Below are positions 17,551 through 27,064 of a stretch of DNA of 64,000 bases, piece by piece. Positions within the stretch are counted from its first letter, which is position 1; each line of letters begins with the position of its first letter. Source of the DNA: G963677445 sp963678275. GTDB taxonomy: Bacteria > Bacteroidota > Ignavibacteria > Ignavibacteriales > Melioribacteraceae. The notes under the pieces are model-generated. The model ran no database searches. It was given only the letters and a program-made list of their open reading frames with translations, and was not told the DNA's origin. Made by a program: the position numbers and the translations under genes. Where the stretch lies: positions 5,084,001 through 5,148,000 of the forward strand of contig OY782765.1 of assembly GCA_963678275.1 (NCBI GenBank), read 5' to 3'.

Positions 17551-19680
17551 ATGATTATGAAATTTTTTATTTTAATATTTTTTTTATGTTGCTGCGGTTC
17601 AATTCAATCCGAATGGTATAGCAAGAATTATACTTCACCCGGATATAATTTAACCAGAGTTGAATTTGTAAACGAAGATATTGTATTTGCTGTAGGTGAA
17701 AATGGAACGATTCTGAAAACTTTGAATGGAGGTGACACCTGGTTCAGAATTTCCCTGGAAGAGGAAAAAAAGCTGGAATCGGTGTTCTTTGTATCTCCCG
17801 ATTCCGGCTGGATTTGCGGTGAGCAGGGATTGGTGCTGAGAACTACAAATTGTGGTGAGGAATGGGCTGAACAGGAAACCGGATTGTCAAATCCTATTAC
17901 AAAAATCTTTTTTATTTCCCCCTCAACCGGATGGCTGCTGGATGAGACTGGAAAAGTGAAGAAATCTACCGATGGCGGCGAAACATGGCAATTTCAATCA
18001 ATGTATTCAGATATGCGGGATATTTATTTTATATCTTCCGATAACGGTTTTCTTTGCGGCGATCATTTAATATTGAAGTCAACAGATGGAGGCGCTTCCT
18101 GGGAGATTAAACTAAATACAAATCTTACTGATTTTACTTCAATAGTTTTTCAGGATCAAATGGATGGTTTCGCAATTGGTTCTAATCAAGGTTCTTTTGG
18201 CAGTATGTGGATGACATTTGATGGAGGAGAAAACTGGGAAGCTACCGGAAATGCCGGTTTAGCGAAACGTTGTTATCAGATAATAAATGTTGACCTGAAT
18301 TTTAGTTACTGGGGCGGGGTTGGAGATATATCAATGCATGATGAAGTCAATCTACTGGGCAAAACATCAGATGGAGGAATGAACTGGTTTTATAAATCTA
18401 TTGAAAATCCCGCCCAGCAATATATGCGAAGTATAGATTTTGCGACTCCGGAGAAGGGCTGGGCAATAGGTGATGGCGGCAGAATATTTTGTACTGTTGA
18501 TAAAGGAGAATCATGGTTCAAACAAGAGGATGGTTTCGGAGGGAATTTTCTCGATGTTGATTTTGCCGATGACAGCCTTGCGTGGCTGGTCGGAGGGGGT
18601 TATGAAAAAAACTACCTGATGAAGTCAACAAATTATGGAAACAACTGGCAAAAAGAAACATTCGAATTTGCCGCTAAAGTTTTATCAGTTTGCGCCCTCA
18701 ATGAAGAAGCGATATGGGTATCGGGAACGAATGGAATTATTTATTTTTCTCCAGATGGAGGGGCAACCTGGCTTGAGCAGATAAGTGGAACGGCGCTTGA
18801 CCTTAACCAGATTTTATTTGTCTCAGATACAAAAGGCTGGGCTATTGGTGGAACTCAGGATACAAATGTTGTTTTATTTACAAACAATATTGGAATGACC
18901 TGGACACAACAAAAGTTTGATTCAGTCGAAAATCTGAGCGCTATCTTTTTCATTAATGATTCCACCGGCTGGATTTCCGCTGCCGAAGGTAAAACGCTTT
19001 TTACAAAACATTCAGGTAGCAGGTGGTCCGGCCAGTATGTCGGATTCCCGGAAGATCTGAGAGATATTCAATTTATTTCAGAGTCCCATGGCTGGACAAT
19101 TTCGAAAAATATGCTTTTCAGGACAACAAATGGTGGAAGTCAATGGGAAAGAATTTGGCAAAACCAGGCTTTTATTTTTTCAGAATTGCATTTTGTTTCG
19201 GAAAATGAGGGCTGGATTGCCGGTAACAACGGCTCTGTTTTTCACACTACAGACGGGGGATTAAATTGGCAGAAGGAGGAAACGGGAGTTACAGTATTGC
19301 TAAAGGGAATTGACTTTTCACAAAATGGAGCCGGGCTTATCGTCGGAGAAGAAGGAACTATATTATTATCACCCGCCGATACGGTGATTATTGTCGGAAC
19401 CGGAGAGTATATTCCATCTGATTATTCACTTTGCCAAAACTACCCCAATCCCTTCAACCCTGCCACAAAAATAAAATATTCAATCCCCGCCGGTCAAAAG
19501 GTTGAGTTAAAGATATTTGATCTTCTCGGCAGGGAGATAAATACCTTGGTAAATGAATATAAACCGGCGGGGCATTATGAAGCGGAGTTTGACGCCGGCA
19601 GCCTTTCTTCGGGAGTATATTTATACAGATTGACTACCGGGAAATATTCGGAGACGAAGAAGATGCTGCTAATCAAATAA
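17551..19680 (+). CDS. YCF48/BNR-repeat secreted protein with T9SS sorting domain, tandem member 2
   Basis: The frame opens at a TTG (17533), but M-I-M-K-F-F-I-L-I-F-F-L-C-C-C-G-S-I-Q-S-E-W from the ATG at 17551 (or 17557) gives a proper signal peptide. That sequence contains a possible lipobox-like C-C-C-G stretch. About 13 K-T/S-T-D-G-G-x-x-W propeller repeats follow, then the T9SS tail (QNYPNPFNPATKIKYSIP to KKMLLIK). It is the closest full-length relative of member 1, as both share the Q-S/Y-S-E-W-Y N-terminus. The gap to member 1 is about 70 bp, which is consistent with one transcript. The ligand is unknown. Confidence 0.85.
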   Translation: MIMKFFILIFFLCCCGSIQSEWYSKNYTSPGYNLTRVEFVNEDIVFAVGENGTILKTLNGGDTWFRISLEEEKKLESVFFVSPDSGWICGEQGLVLRTTNCGEEWAEQETGLSNPITKIFFISPSTGWLLDETGKVKKSTDGGETWQFQSMYSDMRDIYFISSDNGFLCGDHLILKSTDGGASWEIKLNTNLTDFTSIVFQDQMDGFAIGSNQGSFGSMWMTFDGGENWEATGNAGLAKRCYQIINVDLNFSYWGGVGDISMHDEVNLLGKTSDGGMNWFYKSIENPAQQYMRSIDFATPEKGWAIGDGGRIFCTVDKGESWFKQEDGFGGNFLDVDFADDSLAWLVGGGYEKNYLMKSTNYGNNWQKETFEFAAKVLSVCALNEEAIWVSGTNGIIYFSPDGGATWLEQISGTALDLNQILFVSDTKGWAIGGTQDTNVVLFTNNIGMTWTQQKFDSVENLSAIFFINDSTGWISAAEGKTLFTKHSGSRWSGQYVGFPEDLRDIQFISESHGWTISKNMLFRTTNGGSQWERIWQNQAFIFSELHFVSENEGWIAGNNGSVFHTTDGGLNWQKEETGVTVLLKGIDFSQNGAGLIVGEEGTILLSPADTVIIVGTGEYIPSDYSLCQNYPNPFNPATKIKYSIPAGQKVELKIFDLLGREINTLVNEYKPAGHYEAEFDAGSLSSGVYLYRLTTGKYSETKKMLLIK

Positions 19681-19702
19681 TTTTAAAAATGGGATAAACA
19701 AA

Positions 19703-22084
19703 ATGAAAAGAATCGTATTTATTGTTGTGTTTTTTCTGGTTACCATAAATCTTAGCGCCCAGTGGAGCTGGCAAAATCCAAAACCGCAGGGGAATCAGCT
19801 GTTAGCGATAAAATTTGCAACCGAAGATACCGGATGGATTGCGGGTGTTAACGGATTGATATACAGAACCACCGACACCGGAATTACCTGGGAACAACAA
19901 GCTGATATGTCAGGGGAGATGATACGATCACTATGTTTTGTTTCATCACGTATCGGGTGGGCTGTAGGCAGGAATAGTACAATCTTGCACACTGAGAATG
20001 GAGGTGAAAACTGGGAGCAGCAGGTTTGCGCGAATGGAACAGACTTCTTATCCGCTTTTTTCCTGAATGCTGATACCGGCTGGATTTGTGGGATTGGAGG
20101 GAAAATATTCAAAACCGAAAATGGAGGGAATTCATGGATTCAGCAATCAACCGGTATTGATGACCAGATACAATCAATTTATTTTATTAATGATAGTCTT
20201 GGATATGCTTGTGCGGAGGATTTATTAAAAACGACTGATGGGGGAATTACCTGGATAAGTAAACCGAGTCCATCTTCTTTTAAGGATATTTATTTTATAT
20301 CTGATTCAGTTGGTTGGGGAGCTGGTAGTTCAATTTATAAAACTACAGATGGGGGAGATAACTGGCAAGCGCTGACGGTTTATGGAGAAGTATCAAGCTT
20401 TAATTCAATTACATTTTCTCCGAACGGCCGGGGGTGGGCTGTTGGGGAATATCATCCATTTAATGATCCTGATGGAGGCAAGATATTTAAGGGATCAGTA
20501 GCTTACTCTAATTGGAACGAAGTTTACTTCCCCGAAAATTGTTTCATCTATTCTATTGAGGTATTAAATAATGGGAAAGTATTTGCGTCAGGTGACGGAG
20601 GTTTAATTACATTTTCCTCTGATAATGGTAGTACCTGGAATGATAACGGTGTTGCTCATGGTATTCTGCTGCGATCTGTTAAATTCACTTCTGAGAGCAG
20701 AGGATGGAGTGTTGGGGACCAGGGGACCATGCTGAGAACAATAAATGGAGGTGAGGAATGGGAATTAAGAAATCCGGTAACGGAAGAAAATCTCCGGGAT
20801 ATCGATTTTGTATCGGAAAATACCGGATGGATAGTTGGTTATCACAGTACTATTTTAAAAACAGAAAATGCCGGAGATAGCTGGCAGGATATTTCCTTGA
20901 CCGGGTTCAATACAAATTTTCTGGCTATTGATTTTATTTCAGATTCAACAGGCTGGACGGTCGGACAGAATAAAAAAATATTAAAAACTACTGACGGCGG
21001 GGCATCGTGGATTGAACAGCAGCACACCAGTCTTGGTGAGTACTTTCTTGATGTCTTTTTTTATGATGAGTTTACCGGCTGGGTGACTGGAAATAATGGC
21101 GCTATTCTCAGGACTACAAATGGAGGGGAGACCTGGGAAAATCAGACATCAGGAACCGCTTACGAACTGGATGCTGTTTGTTTTGTTTCCCCGGATAAAG
21201 GATGGATTGCCGGAGGTTACTACGTAATGAATGGATTTATTTTATCAACTTCAGATGGCGGACAAAGCTGGCAGCAGGATTATACCAGCTCAGCTCATTT
21301 CCTTTCATTAGATTTTCTAACCGAAAGGAAAGGTTATATATGCGGTTATGAAGGTACGGTAATGATAACCACAAATGGAGGAATATCATGGTCCGCTCAT
21401 GAAAAAATAACAAAAAACAGGTTGACTTCAATACAATTTCTTAATGATGAACTGGGCTGGGCCTGTGGAGAACATGGCGCAATAATAAACACTGTTCATG
21501 GGGGACTCCCTGTTGAGTTAACCTCATTTGAATATAAGCAATCGGTCGCGGCGCTAATATTAAAGTGGGAAACAGCCACAGAAGTAAACAATTTTGGTTT
21601 CGAGGTGGAAAGAAAACCGTCAAAGGAAAATAAAAATAATAAAGCCGGATGGTCAAAACTTGGTTTTATTCAGGGCGCCGGCACCACCACTCTGCCTCAA
21701 TCATATCAGTTCAGAGATGAAAATATTTTGCCAGGCAAATATTTGTACCGCCTTAAACAGATTGACTTGGATGGCAAATATGAATATTCTGATGAAATAG
21801 AGGCAATAGTGGAGCTGCCGCTGATATTCAGCCTTGAACAGAACTACCCCAATCCCTTCAACCCCGCAACTAAAATAAAATATTCAATCCCCGCGGGAGA
21901 AAAGGTTGAGCTGAAGATTTTTGATCTTCTTGGCAGGGAGATAACGACTCTGGTAAATGAATATAAATCTGCCGGCCATTATGAGGCGGAGTTTGACGCC
22001 GGCAGCCTTTCTTCGGGAATCTATCTATACAGGCTAATCGCCGGGAATTATTCGGAGACAAAGAAGATGCTGCTAATCAAATAA
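19703..22084 (+). CDS. YCF48/BNR-repeat secreted protein with T9SS sorting domain, tandem member 3
   Basis: This 793-aa protein has signal peptide VFIVVFFLVTINLSAQ followed by W-S-W-Q-N-P-K-P-Q-G-N. It carries about 12 propeller repeats (ILKTTDGGASWIEQ, ILRTTNGGETWEN). Between propeller and tail it has an extra domain of about 90 aa (LPVELTSFEYKQ... FGFEVERKP... YRLKQIDLDGKYEYSD). This Ig/fibronectin-like module is frequent before sorting tails in this group. The T9SS tail closes the protein. It lies 22 bp after member 2 and is nearly identical to member 4 at both ends. Confidence 0.85.
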   Translation: MKRIVFIVVFFLVTINLSAQWSWQNPKPQGNQLLAIKFATEDTGWIAGVNGLIYRTTDTGITWEQQADMSGEMIRSLCFVSSRIGWAVGRNSTILHTENGGENWEQQVCANGTDFLSAFFLNADTGWICGIGGKIFKTENGGNSWIQQSTGIDDQIQSIYFINDSLGYACAEDLLKTTDGGITWISKPSPSSFKDIYFISDSVGWGAGSSIYKTTDGGDNWQALTVYGEVSSFNSITFSPNGRGWAVGEYHPFNDPDGGKIFKGSVAYSNWNEVYFPENCFIYSIEVLNNGKVFASGDGGLITFSSDNGSTWNDNGVAHGILLRSVKFTSESRGWSVGDQGTMLRTINGGEEWELRNPVTEENLRDIDFVSENTGWIVGYHSTILKTENAGDSWQDISLTGFNTNFLAIDFISDSTGWTVGQNKKILKTTDGGASWIEQQHTSLGEYFLDVFFYDEFTGWVTGNNGAILRTTNGGETWENQTSGTAYELDAVCFVSPDKGWIAGGYYVMNGFILSTSDGGQSWQQDYTSSAHFLSLDFLTERKGYICGYEGTVMITTNGGISWSAHEKITKNRLTSIQFLNDELGWACGEHGAIINTVHGGLPVELTSFEYKQSVAALILKWETATEVNNFGFEVERKPSKENKNNKAGWSKLGFIQGAGTTTLPQSYQFRDENILPGKYLYRLKQIDLDGKYEYSDEIEAIVELPLIFSLEQNYPNPFNPATKIKYSIPAGEKVELKIFDLLGREITTLVNEYKSAGHYEAEFDAGSLSSGIYLYRLIAGNYSETKKMLLIK

Positions 22085-22105
22085 TTTAAAAATGGGATGA
22101 ACAAA

Positions 22106-24502
22106 ATGAAAAGAATCTCCTTTATTATTGTGTTTTTCCTAATTACCATAAACCTAAGCGCCCAGTGGAGCTGGCAGAACCCAAAACCACAGGGGAATGA
22201 TTTGCATGATGTAATATTTCTCGATTCAACTACAGCTGTTGCGGTGGGAGAGGCAGGCGCAATAATTAAAACAACTGATGGCGGATTAACCTGGGAATTA
22301 AAGAACAACGCGGGAGGTTTTCTTAAATCTGTTCATTTTATTTCAGAAATAAAAGGATTTGTAGTCGGATATAACGGGGCTTCCCTGGCAACAACCGATG
22401 GAGGGGAAAGCTGGCGCCCGGTTGATTTTATGACTCAGTATGATTTGTTTGATATATATTTTGTTAATGAAAATTTTGGCTGGATATCATGTGAATCAGG
22501 TGTGATGTTAAGAACCATTGATGGTGGTGAGAGTTGGGAACAAATAACTACGGGAATAACCAAAGATCTACGCTCATTACATTTTTTGTCAGAATCTGAG
22601 GGATGGATATCCGCGACCGGTGGAAAAGTATTACATACTACCGATGGTGGTGATTCATTTGAATCCATTCAAATAGGGGGCAGCACAGAATATTATGAAT
22701 CGATTTTTTTTGTAAATGGAACTCATGGTTTCGTAGCAGGATCGGACACAGGTTATGATGTAATGCACAGGACTACAGATGGAGGCATTACTTGGGAACA
22801 AAATTCTTCTTTTAATACAATAACAATTTCTTCGATATGGTTTAATACACCCTATACAGGCTGGGCTTCAGGGTATGACTATTTAGGCAAAGGAAAACTC
22901 TATAAAACAATTGATGGTGGCGCGAGCTGGGACTTCAAAAATATAGAATCAGCGTCACAACTTTATTCTGTTAATTTTGTTGATGATAATCTTGGTTTAG
23001 CTGTTGGCGACAAAGGACAAATTTTTAGAAGTTCAGATGGAGGTGAAAGCTGGGTGATATTTGATGAGGGACCATACAAATTCTATAACTCCCTCTTTTT
23101 TACATCAGAAAATAGTGGCTGGGCAGCGGGAGGGTACGGAGCTATAACAAGAACAACCGATGGAGGAGCATCATGGACGAATATTTCCGATCCGGTATAT
23201 GATTATGAAACCTTTAGGAAAGTATTTTTCATATCGAATTCAACAGGCTGGATAATTGGTGAATTTGGCACGATACTTAAAACAACTGACGGGGGTGTTG
23301 AATGGGCGGGGATGATGTTTCCGGTGGAACCTCCTCTAAACTCGTTCTATTTCAGTTCGGAAAATACCGGATGGATAGCCGTTGGACATGAATCAACAGG
23401 TTTTATATATAAATCAGAAGATGGAGGCTATTCCTGGGAAGAACAGGATTGTGGAGAAGCAAAAAATCTGAAAGATATTTGTTTTATTTCAAATGAAACA
23501 GGATGGGTAGCCTGTGGAGAGGGTTATGTCCTGAAAACAACTGATGGGGGAAGCAACTGGGTACAACAATACAGGGTTACCCAGGAGAATTTAAATGCCC
23601 TGGAATTTATTTCTTCAGACATTGGCTGGGTTGTCGGGAATAGCGGAGCGATTATTAAAACTTATAACGGGGGTGGTACATGGATTAAGCAAATTTCCAA
23701 CACTAACTCAAAGTTGTGTGATGTTTGTTTTATAAATGAATTTAACGGTTATATTGTTGGAGATGGAGGAATAGTTCTCAGCACCACAGATGGAGGGGAT
23801 AATTGGAGCGTTTATCCGCAATTCAGCGCCGGTCGGTTGAGTGATGTTTTCTTTTTCAATGAGAAAGCCGGATGGATTGTTGGAGATTGCGGGCTGATTA
23901 TGAAAACAGAAAATGGAGGCATCGTTCCTGTTGAGATAACCTCATTTGATTATAAGCAATCGGGCGCGGCGATAATATTACAATGGAAAACAGCTTCCGA
24001 AGTCAACAATTTTGGTTTCGAGGTGGAAAGAAAACCGGCAGAGGAAAATAAAAATAATAAAGCCGGATGGTCAAAATTTGGTTTTATTCAGGGCGCCGGC
24101 ACCACCACTCTGCCTCAATCATATCAATTCAGAGATGAAAATATTTTGCCAGGGAAATATTTATACCGCCTCAAACAGATTGACCTTGATGGCAAATATG
24201 AATATTCTGATGAAATAGAGGCAATAGTTGAACTGCCGCTGATTTTCAGCCTTGAACAAAATTTCCCCAATCCATTCAACCCCGCTACAAAAATAAAATA
24301 TTCAATCCCCGCGGGAGAAAAGGTTGAGCTGAAGATTTATGATCTTCTCGGCAGGGAGATAACGACATTGGTAAATGAATATAAATCTGCCGACCATTAT
24401 GAGGCGGAGTTTGACGCCGGCAGCCTTTCTTCGGGAATCTATCTATACAGGCTAACCGCAGGTGTTTATTCTGAGACTAAGAAGATGTTGTTGTTGAAGT
24501 GA
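22106..24502 (+). CDS. YCF48/BNR-repeat secreted protein with T9SS sorting domain, tandem member 4
   Basis: The start is set at the second ATG. The equivalent upstream position in member 3 reads ATA, so only MKRISFIIVFFLITINLSAQ is conserved between the two. About 13 propeller repeats follow, then the Ig/fibronectin-like module (VEITSFDYKQ... VERKPAEENKNNK) and the T9SS tail. The signal peptide, the extra module and the tail are nearly identical in nucleotides to member 3, while the propeller is much more diverged. The gap to member 3 is 21 bp. It is a tandem duplicate with a changed passenger. Confidence 0.85.
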   Translation: MKRISFIIVFFLITINLSAQWSWQNPKPQGNDLHDVIFLDSTTAVAVGEAGAIIKTTDGGLTWELKNNAGGFLKSVHFISEIKGFVVGYNGASLATTDGGESWRPVDFMTQYDLFDIYFVNENFGWISCESGVMLRTIDGGESWEQITTGITKDLRSLHFLSESEGWISATGGKVLHTTDGGDSFESIQIGGSTEYYESIFFVNGTHGFVAGSDTGYDVMHRTTDGGITWEQNSSFNTITISSIWFNTPYTGWASGYDYLGKGKLYKTIDGGASWDFKNIESASQLYSVNFVDDNLGLAVGDKGQIFRSSDGGESWVIFDEGPYKFYNSLFFTSENSGWAAGGYGAITRTTDGGASWTNISDPVYDYETFRKVFFISNSTGWIIGEFGTILKTTDGGVEWAGMMFPVEPPLNSFYFSSENTGWIAVGHESTGFIYKSEDGGYSWEEQDCGEAKNLKDICFISNETGWVACGEGYVLKTTDGGSNWVQQYRVTQENLNALEFISSDIGWVVGNSGAIIKTYNGGGTWIKQISNTNSKLCDVCFINEFNGYIVGDGGIVLSTTDGGDNWSVYPQFSAGRLSDVFFFNEKAGWIVGDCGLIMKTENGGIVPVEITSFDYKQSGAAIILQWKTASEVNNFGFEVERKPAEENKNNKAGWSKFGFIQGAGTTTLPQSYQFRDENILPGKYLYRLKQIDLDGKYEYSDEIEAIVELPLIFSLEQNFPNPFNPATKIKYSIPAGEKVELKIYDLLGREITTLVNEYKSADHYEAEFDAGSLSSGIYLYRLTAGVYSETKKMLLLK

Positions 24503-24597
24503 CAGTAAATAAAATCAGCCATTTTGTTGCATGACCTATGCTCAAAATAAGCGGGTGCATCATTTGACAGATGCGCAGATAATTGGAGGAAGATTGT

Positions 24598-26715
24598 ATG
24601 AAGTATGGAATAATAATGATATTTATCCTTTTGAATACTATTCATGGCGAATGGTTCAAAAAAAGTTATTTTACTACAGGAGATATCTTATATCATGTCA
24701 GTTTTATTAATAATGATACCGGCTGGGTTGCGGGTGATAACGGGGCTATATTAAAAACAACTGACGGGGGAATAATGTGGGAAAGATATTCCTGGGATGG
24801 AACAGCAAGGCTCGGCTCAATATTTTTTATTTCAGCAGATACAGGCTGGATCGCGGGAGATATTGGCACTATTCTGAAGACTACAGACTGTGGACTCTCC
24901 TGGCAGGAACAGGAGTCGGGAACAACACAAAAAATTCAGGGAATTCATTTTGTTACACCGGATATTGGCTGGATCGCGGGGAATGGTGGTATGATTAATA
25001 AAACAAGCAATGGTGGAGAAACGTGGATTAATCAATCGTCAGGTACTTCAAATGAGCTGAGGGAAATATTTTTTACCGGCATTAACACCGGATATGCGGT
25101 CGGGCTGCATTTAATACTAAAAACTAATGATGGCGGCGACAACTGGGAAATAAATATTGAAGATAATCAAAATACCTATCAATCGTTATATTTCAGGGAC
25201 AACCTGAACGGATTTGTAGCCGGGTCTGACGGTATAAATGGAATTATTTGGAAAACGACAAATGCCGGGGCAAACTGGAGTTCCTCCGTTTATGTCGGCC
25301 TTTCCACCATTTGGATTTCGCAGGTACTTTTTATCAATAACAGCTATGGATTCTGGGTTGGAGAAGATTATTTTGATGGCCCGATAATGGGTCACACAAA
25401 TGATGGCGGTCATATCTGGTATTGCAATCTCATGGATATTGGCATCGGCCAATATATTGCTTCAATTGATTTTCCAAATTCTTCCCAGGGCTGGGCTGTC
25501 GGCGGCGGAGGGAAAATATTCAGAACTTCCAATGGGGGATATAATTGGGAAATAAATGATAACGGTACAGGAGGAAACTTCAGGAGTATATCCTTTGCCA
25601 ATGATTCCACCGGATGGGTTATTGGCGGCGACAACCAGTTAGTTCAGCTCCTGAAGACAACAAATGCCGGCAAAGAATGGGGGAAAATGGAAATGGATAT
25701 TGAAGCTGACATTTTTTCATTAACCGCGATAAATGAATCACGATTATATATTTCAGGCGCTGACGGCGCCATTTATTTTTCCCCTGAAGGAGGTGATCTG
25801 TGGCTCGAACAAACAAGCGGGACACAGTTTGATCTGAAAAAAATATATTTTATTTCAGAACAGACCGGATGGGCTGTAGGAGGAGATGAGGAAAACGGAG
25901 TAATCCTTCACACGACTAATCTGGGTATGACCTGGAGCGGGCAGGATTTTGAATCAGCAACAAATTTGAATGGTATCAGTTTTGTTAATGATTCCTCTGG
26001 ATGGATTTCTGCGAATAATGGCGCTTTACTGAAGACAACAAATGCCGGCGGGGCATGGACAAACCAGAATATCGGATCAATTTCGGATCTTTATGATGTT
26101 GATTTTATTTCAGAATCAACCGGATGGGTGATTACCCTAAAAAATTTGTTTAAAACCACCGATGGTGGAAATAACTGGACCATGCAGCTGGAAGTGCAGG
26201 ACAATAAAAGTTTCAGCGCTATAGATTTTATTTCAGAGTATGAGGGATGGATCGTCGGCAACCAGGGTGAAATCCGTCATACTACGGATGGGGGCGAAAA
26301 CTGGGAATTGGAGGAGTCGGGAATTAATTCAATTCTAACAGATATATGTTTCAGTGCGAGCGGCTCAGGATGGATTGTCGGTTCACAAGGCATCATCCTT
26401 TCAAACGACCCCGCATCAGTTATTACAATTGTTAATGAAACGGAGATTGTTAATAATTTTACACTTTATCAAAACTACCCCAATCCCTTCAACCCTGCCA
26501 CAAAAATAAAATACTCAATCCCCTTTGGTGAAAAGGTCGAGCTTAAAATTTTTGATCTTCTCGGCAGGGAGATAAAAACTTTGGTTAATGAATATAAATC
26601 TGCCGGGCATTATGAGGCGGAATTTAATGGTGAACATCTTTCTTCGGGAATATATTTATACAGGCTGACTACCGGGAGATATTCGGAGACGAAGAAGATG
26701 CTGTTTTTGAAGTGA
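24598..26715 (+). CDS. YCF48/BNR-repeat secreted protein with T9SS sorting domain, tandem member 5
   Basis: The start is the ATG at 24598, with GGAGGA seven bases upstream. The longer frame from TTG would include the ribosome site itself. The signal segment is IIMIFILLNTIHGEW. About 13 K-T-T-D-G-G-type propeller blades follow, and then the T9SS tail (YQNYPNPFNPATKIKYSIP, LSSGIYLYRL, KKMLFLK). It lacks the extra Ig-like module of members 3 and 4 and matches members 1 and 2 in plan. The ~95-bp gap before it and its strong ribosome site suggest it may have its own translation control. Confidence 0.85.
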   Translation: MKYGIIMIFILLNTIHGEWFKKSYFTTGDILYHVSFINNDTGWVAGDNGAILKTTDGGIMWERYSWDGTARLGSIFFISADTGWIAGDIGTILKTTDCGLSWQEQESGTTQKIQGIHFVTPDIGWIAGNGGMINKTSNGGETWINQSSGTSNELREIFFTGINTGYAVGLHLILKTNDGGDNWEINIEDNQNTYQSLYFRDNLNGFVAGSDGINGIIWKTTNAGANWSSSVYVGLSTIWISQVLFINNSYGFWVGEDYFDGPIMGHTNDGGHIWYCNLMDIGIGQYIASIDFPNSSQGWAVGGGGKIFRTSNGGYNWEINDNGTGGNFRSISFANDSTGWVIGGDNQLVQLLKTTNAGKEWGKMEMDIEADIFSLTAINESRLYISGADGAIYFSPEGGDLWLEQTSGTQFDLKKIYFISEQTGWAVGGDEENGVILHTTNLGMTWSGQDFESATNLNGISFVNDSSGWISANNGALLKTTNAGGAWTNQNIGSISDLYDVDFISESTGWVITLKNLFKTTDGGNNWTMQLEVQDNKSFSAIDFISEYEGWIVGNQGEIRHTTDGGENWELEESGINSILTDICFSASGSGWIVGSQGIILSNDPASVITIVNETEIVNNFTLYQNYPNPFNPATKIKYSIPFGEKVELKIFDLLGREIKTLVNEYKSAGHYEAEFNGEHLSSGIYLYRLTTGRYSETKKMLFLK

Positions 26716-27064
26716 TGATGACAGTTACAATATTTCGGTTTTATTTTTTACCCGGGTATAAAGAGATTGTGTGAAAAATCTGAAACTCACCTTTGCAGCA
26801 GGGATATCTATGGCAAGGGTGAGTTTATAGAATTCCCCGGATTATCAAAAATTTTTGCAAACGTAAGCTGGTGGTTGAGCGGAGTCGAAACCAGCGGCGG
26901 GGCTTCGACTCCGCTCAGCCACCGGGTCAGTTGTATTTATTTCCGGCTCTGTCAGCTCAGGGTTCCCGATTTCTACCCCGTAATTGAGGTATGAAATAAT
27001 TATTCCGGGCGAAAGGATGTGTGACTGAACTTAGTTTTCCGGTAAAAATATCCTGAGAACTATT
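26716..27064. other. Intergenic with GAGCGGAGTCGAA hairpin
   Basis: Positions ~26868-26935 carry an inverted repeat: GGTTGAGCGGAGTCGAAACC facing GGCTTCGACTCCGCTCAGCC. Related copies are found at ~39470, ~44030, ~51540 and ~61212. A short ORF across it is made of repeat sequence and is not regarded as a gene. The rest is promoter-like leader of the next gene. Confidence 0.6.

Noticed and set aside
26767..26994. 75-aa open frame
   Set aside because: Most of it is the GAGCGGAGTCGAA inverted repeat, which explains the frame.
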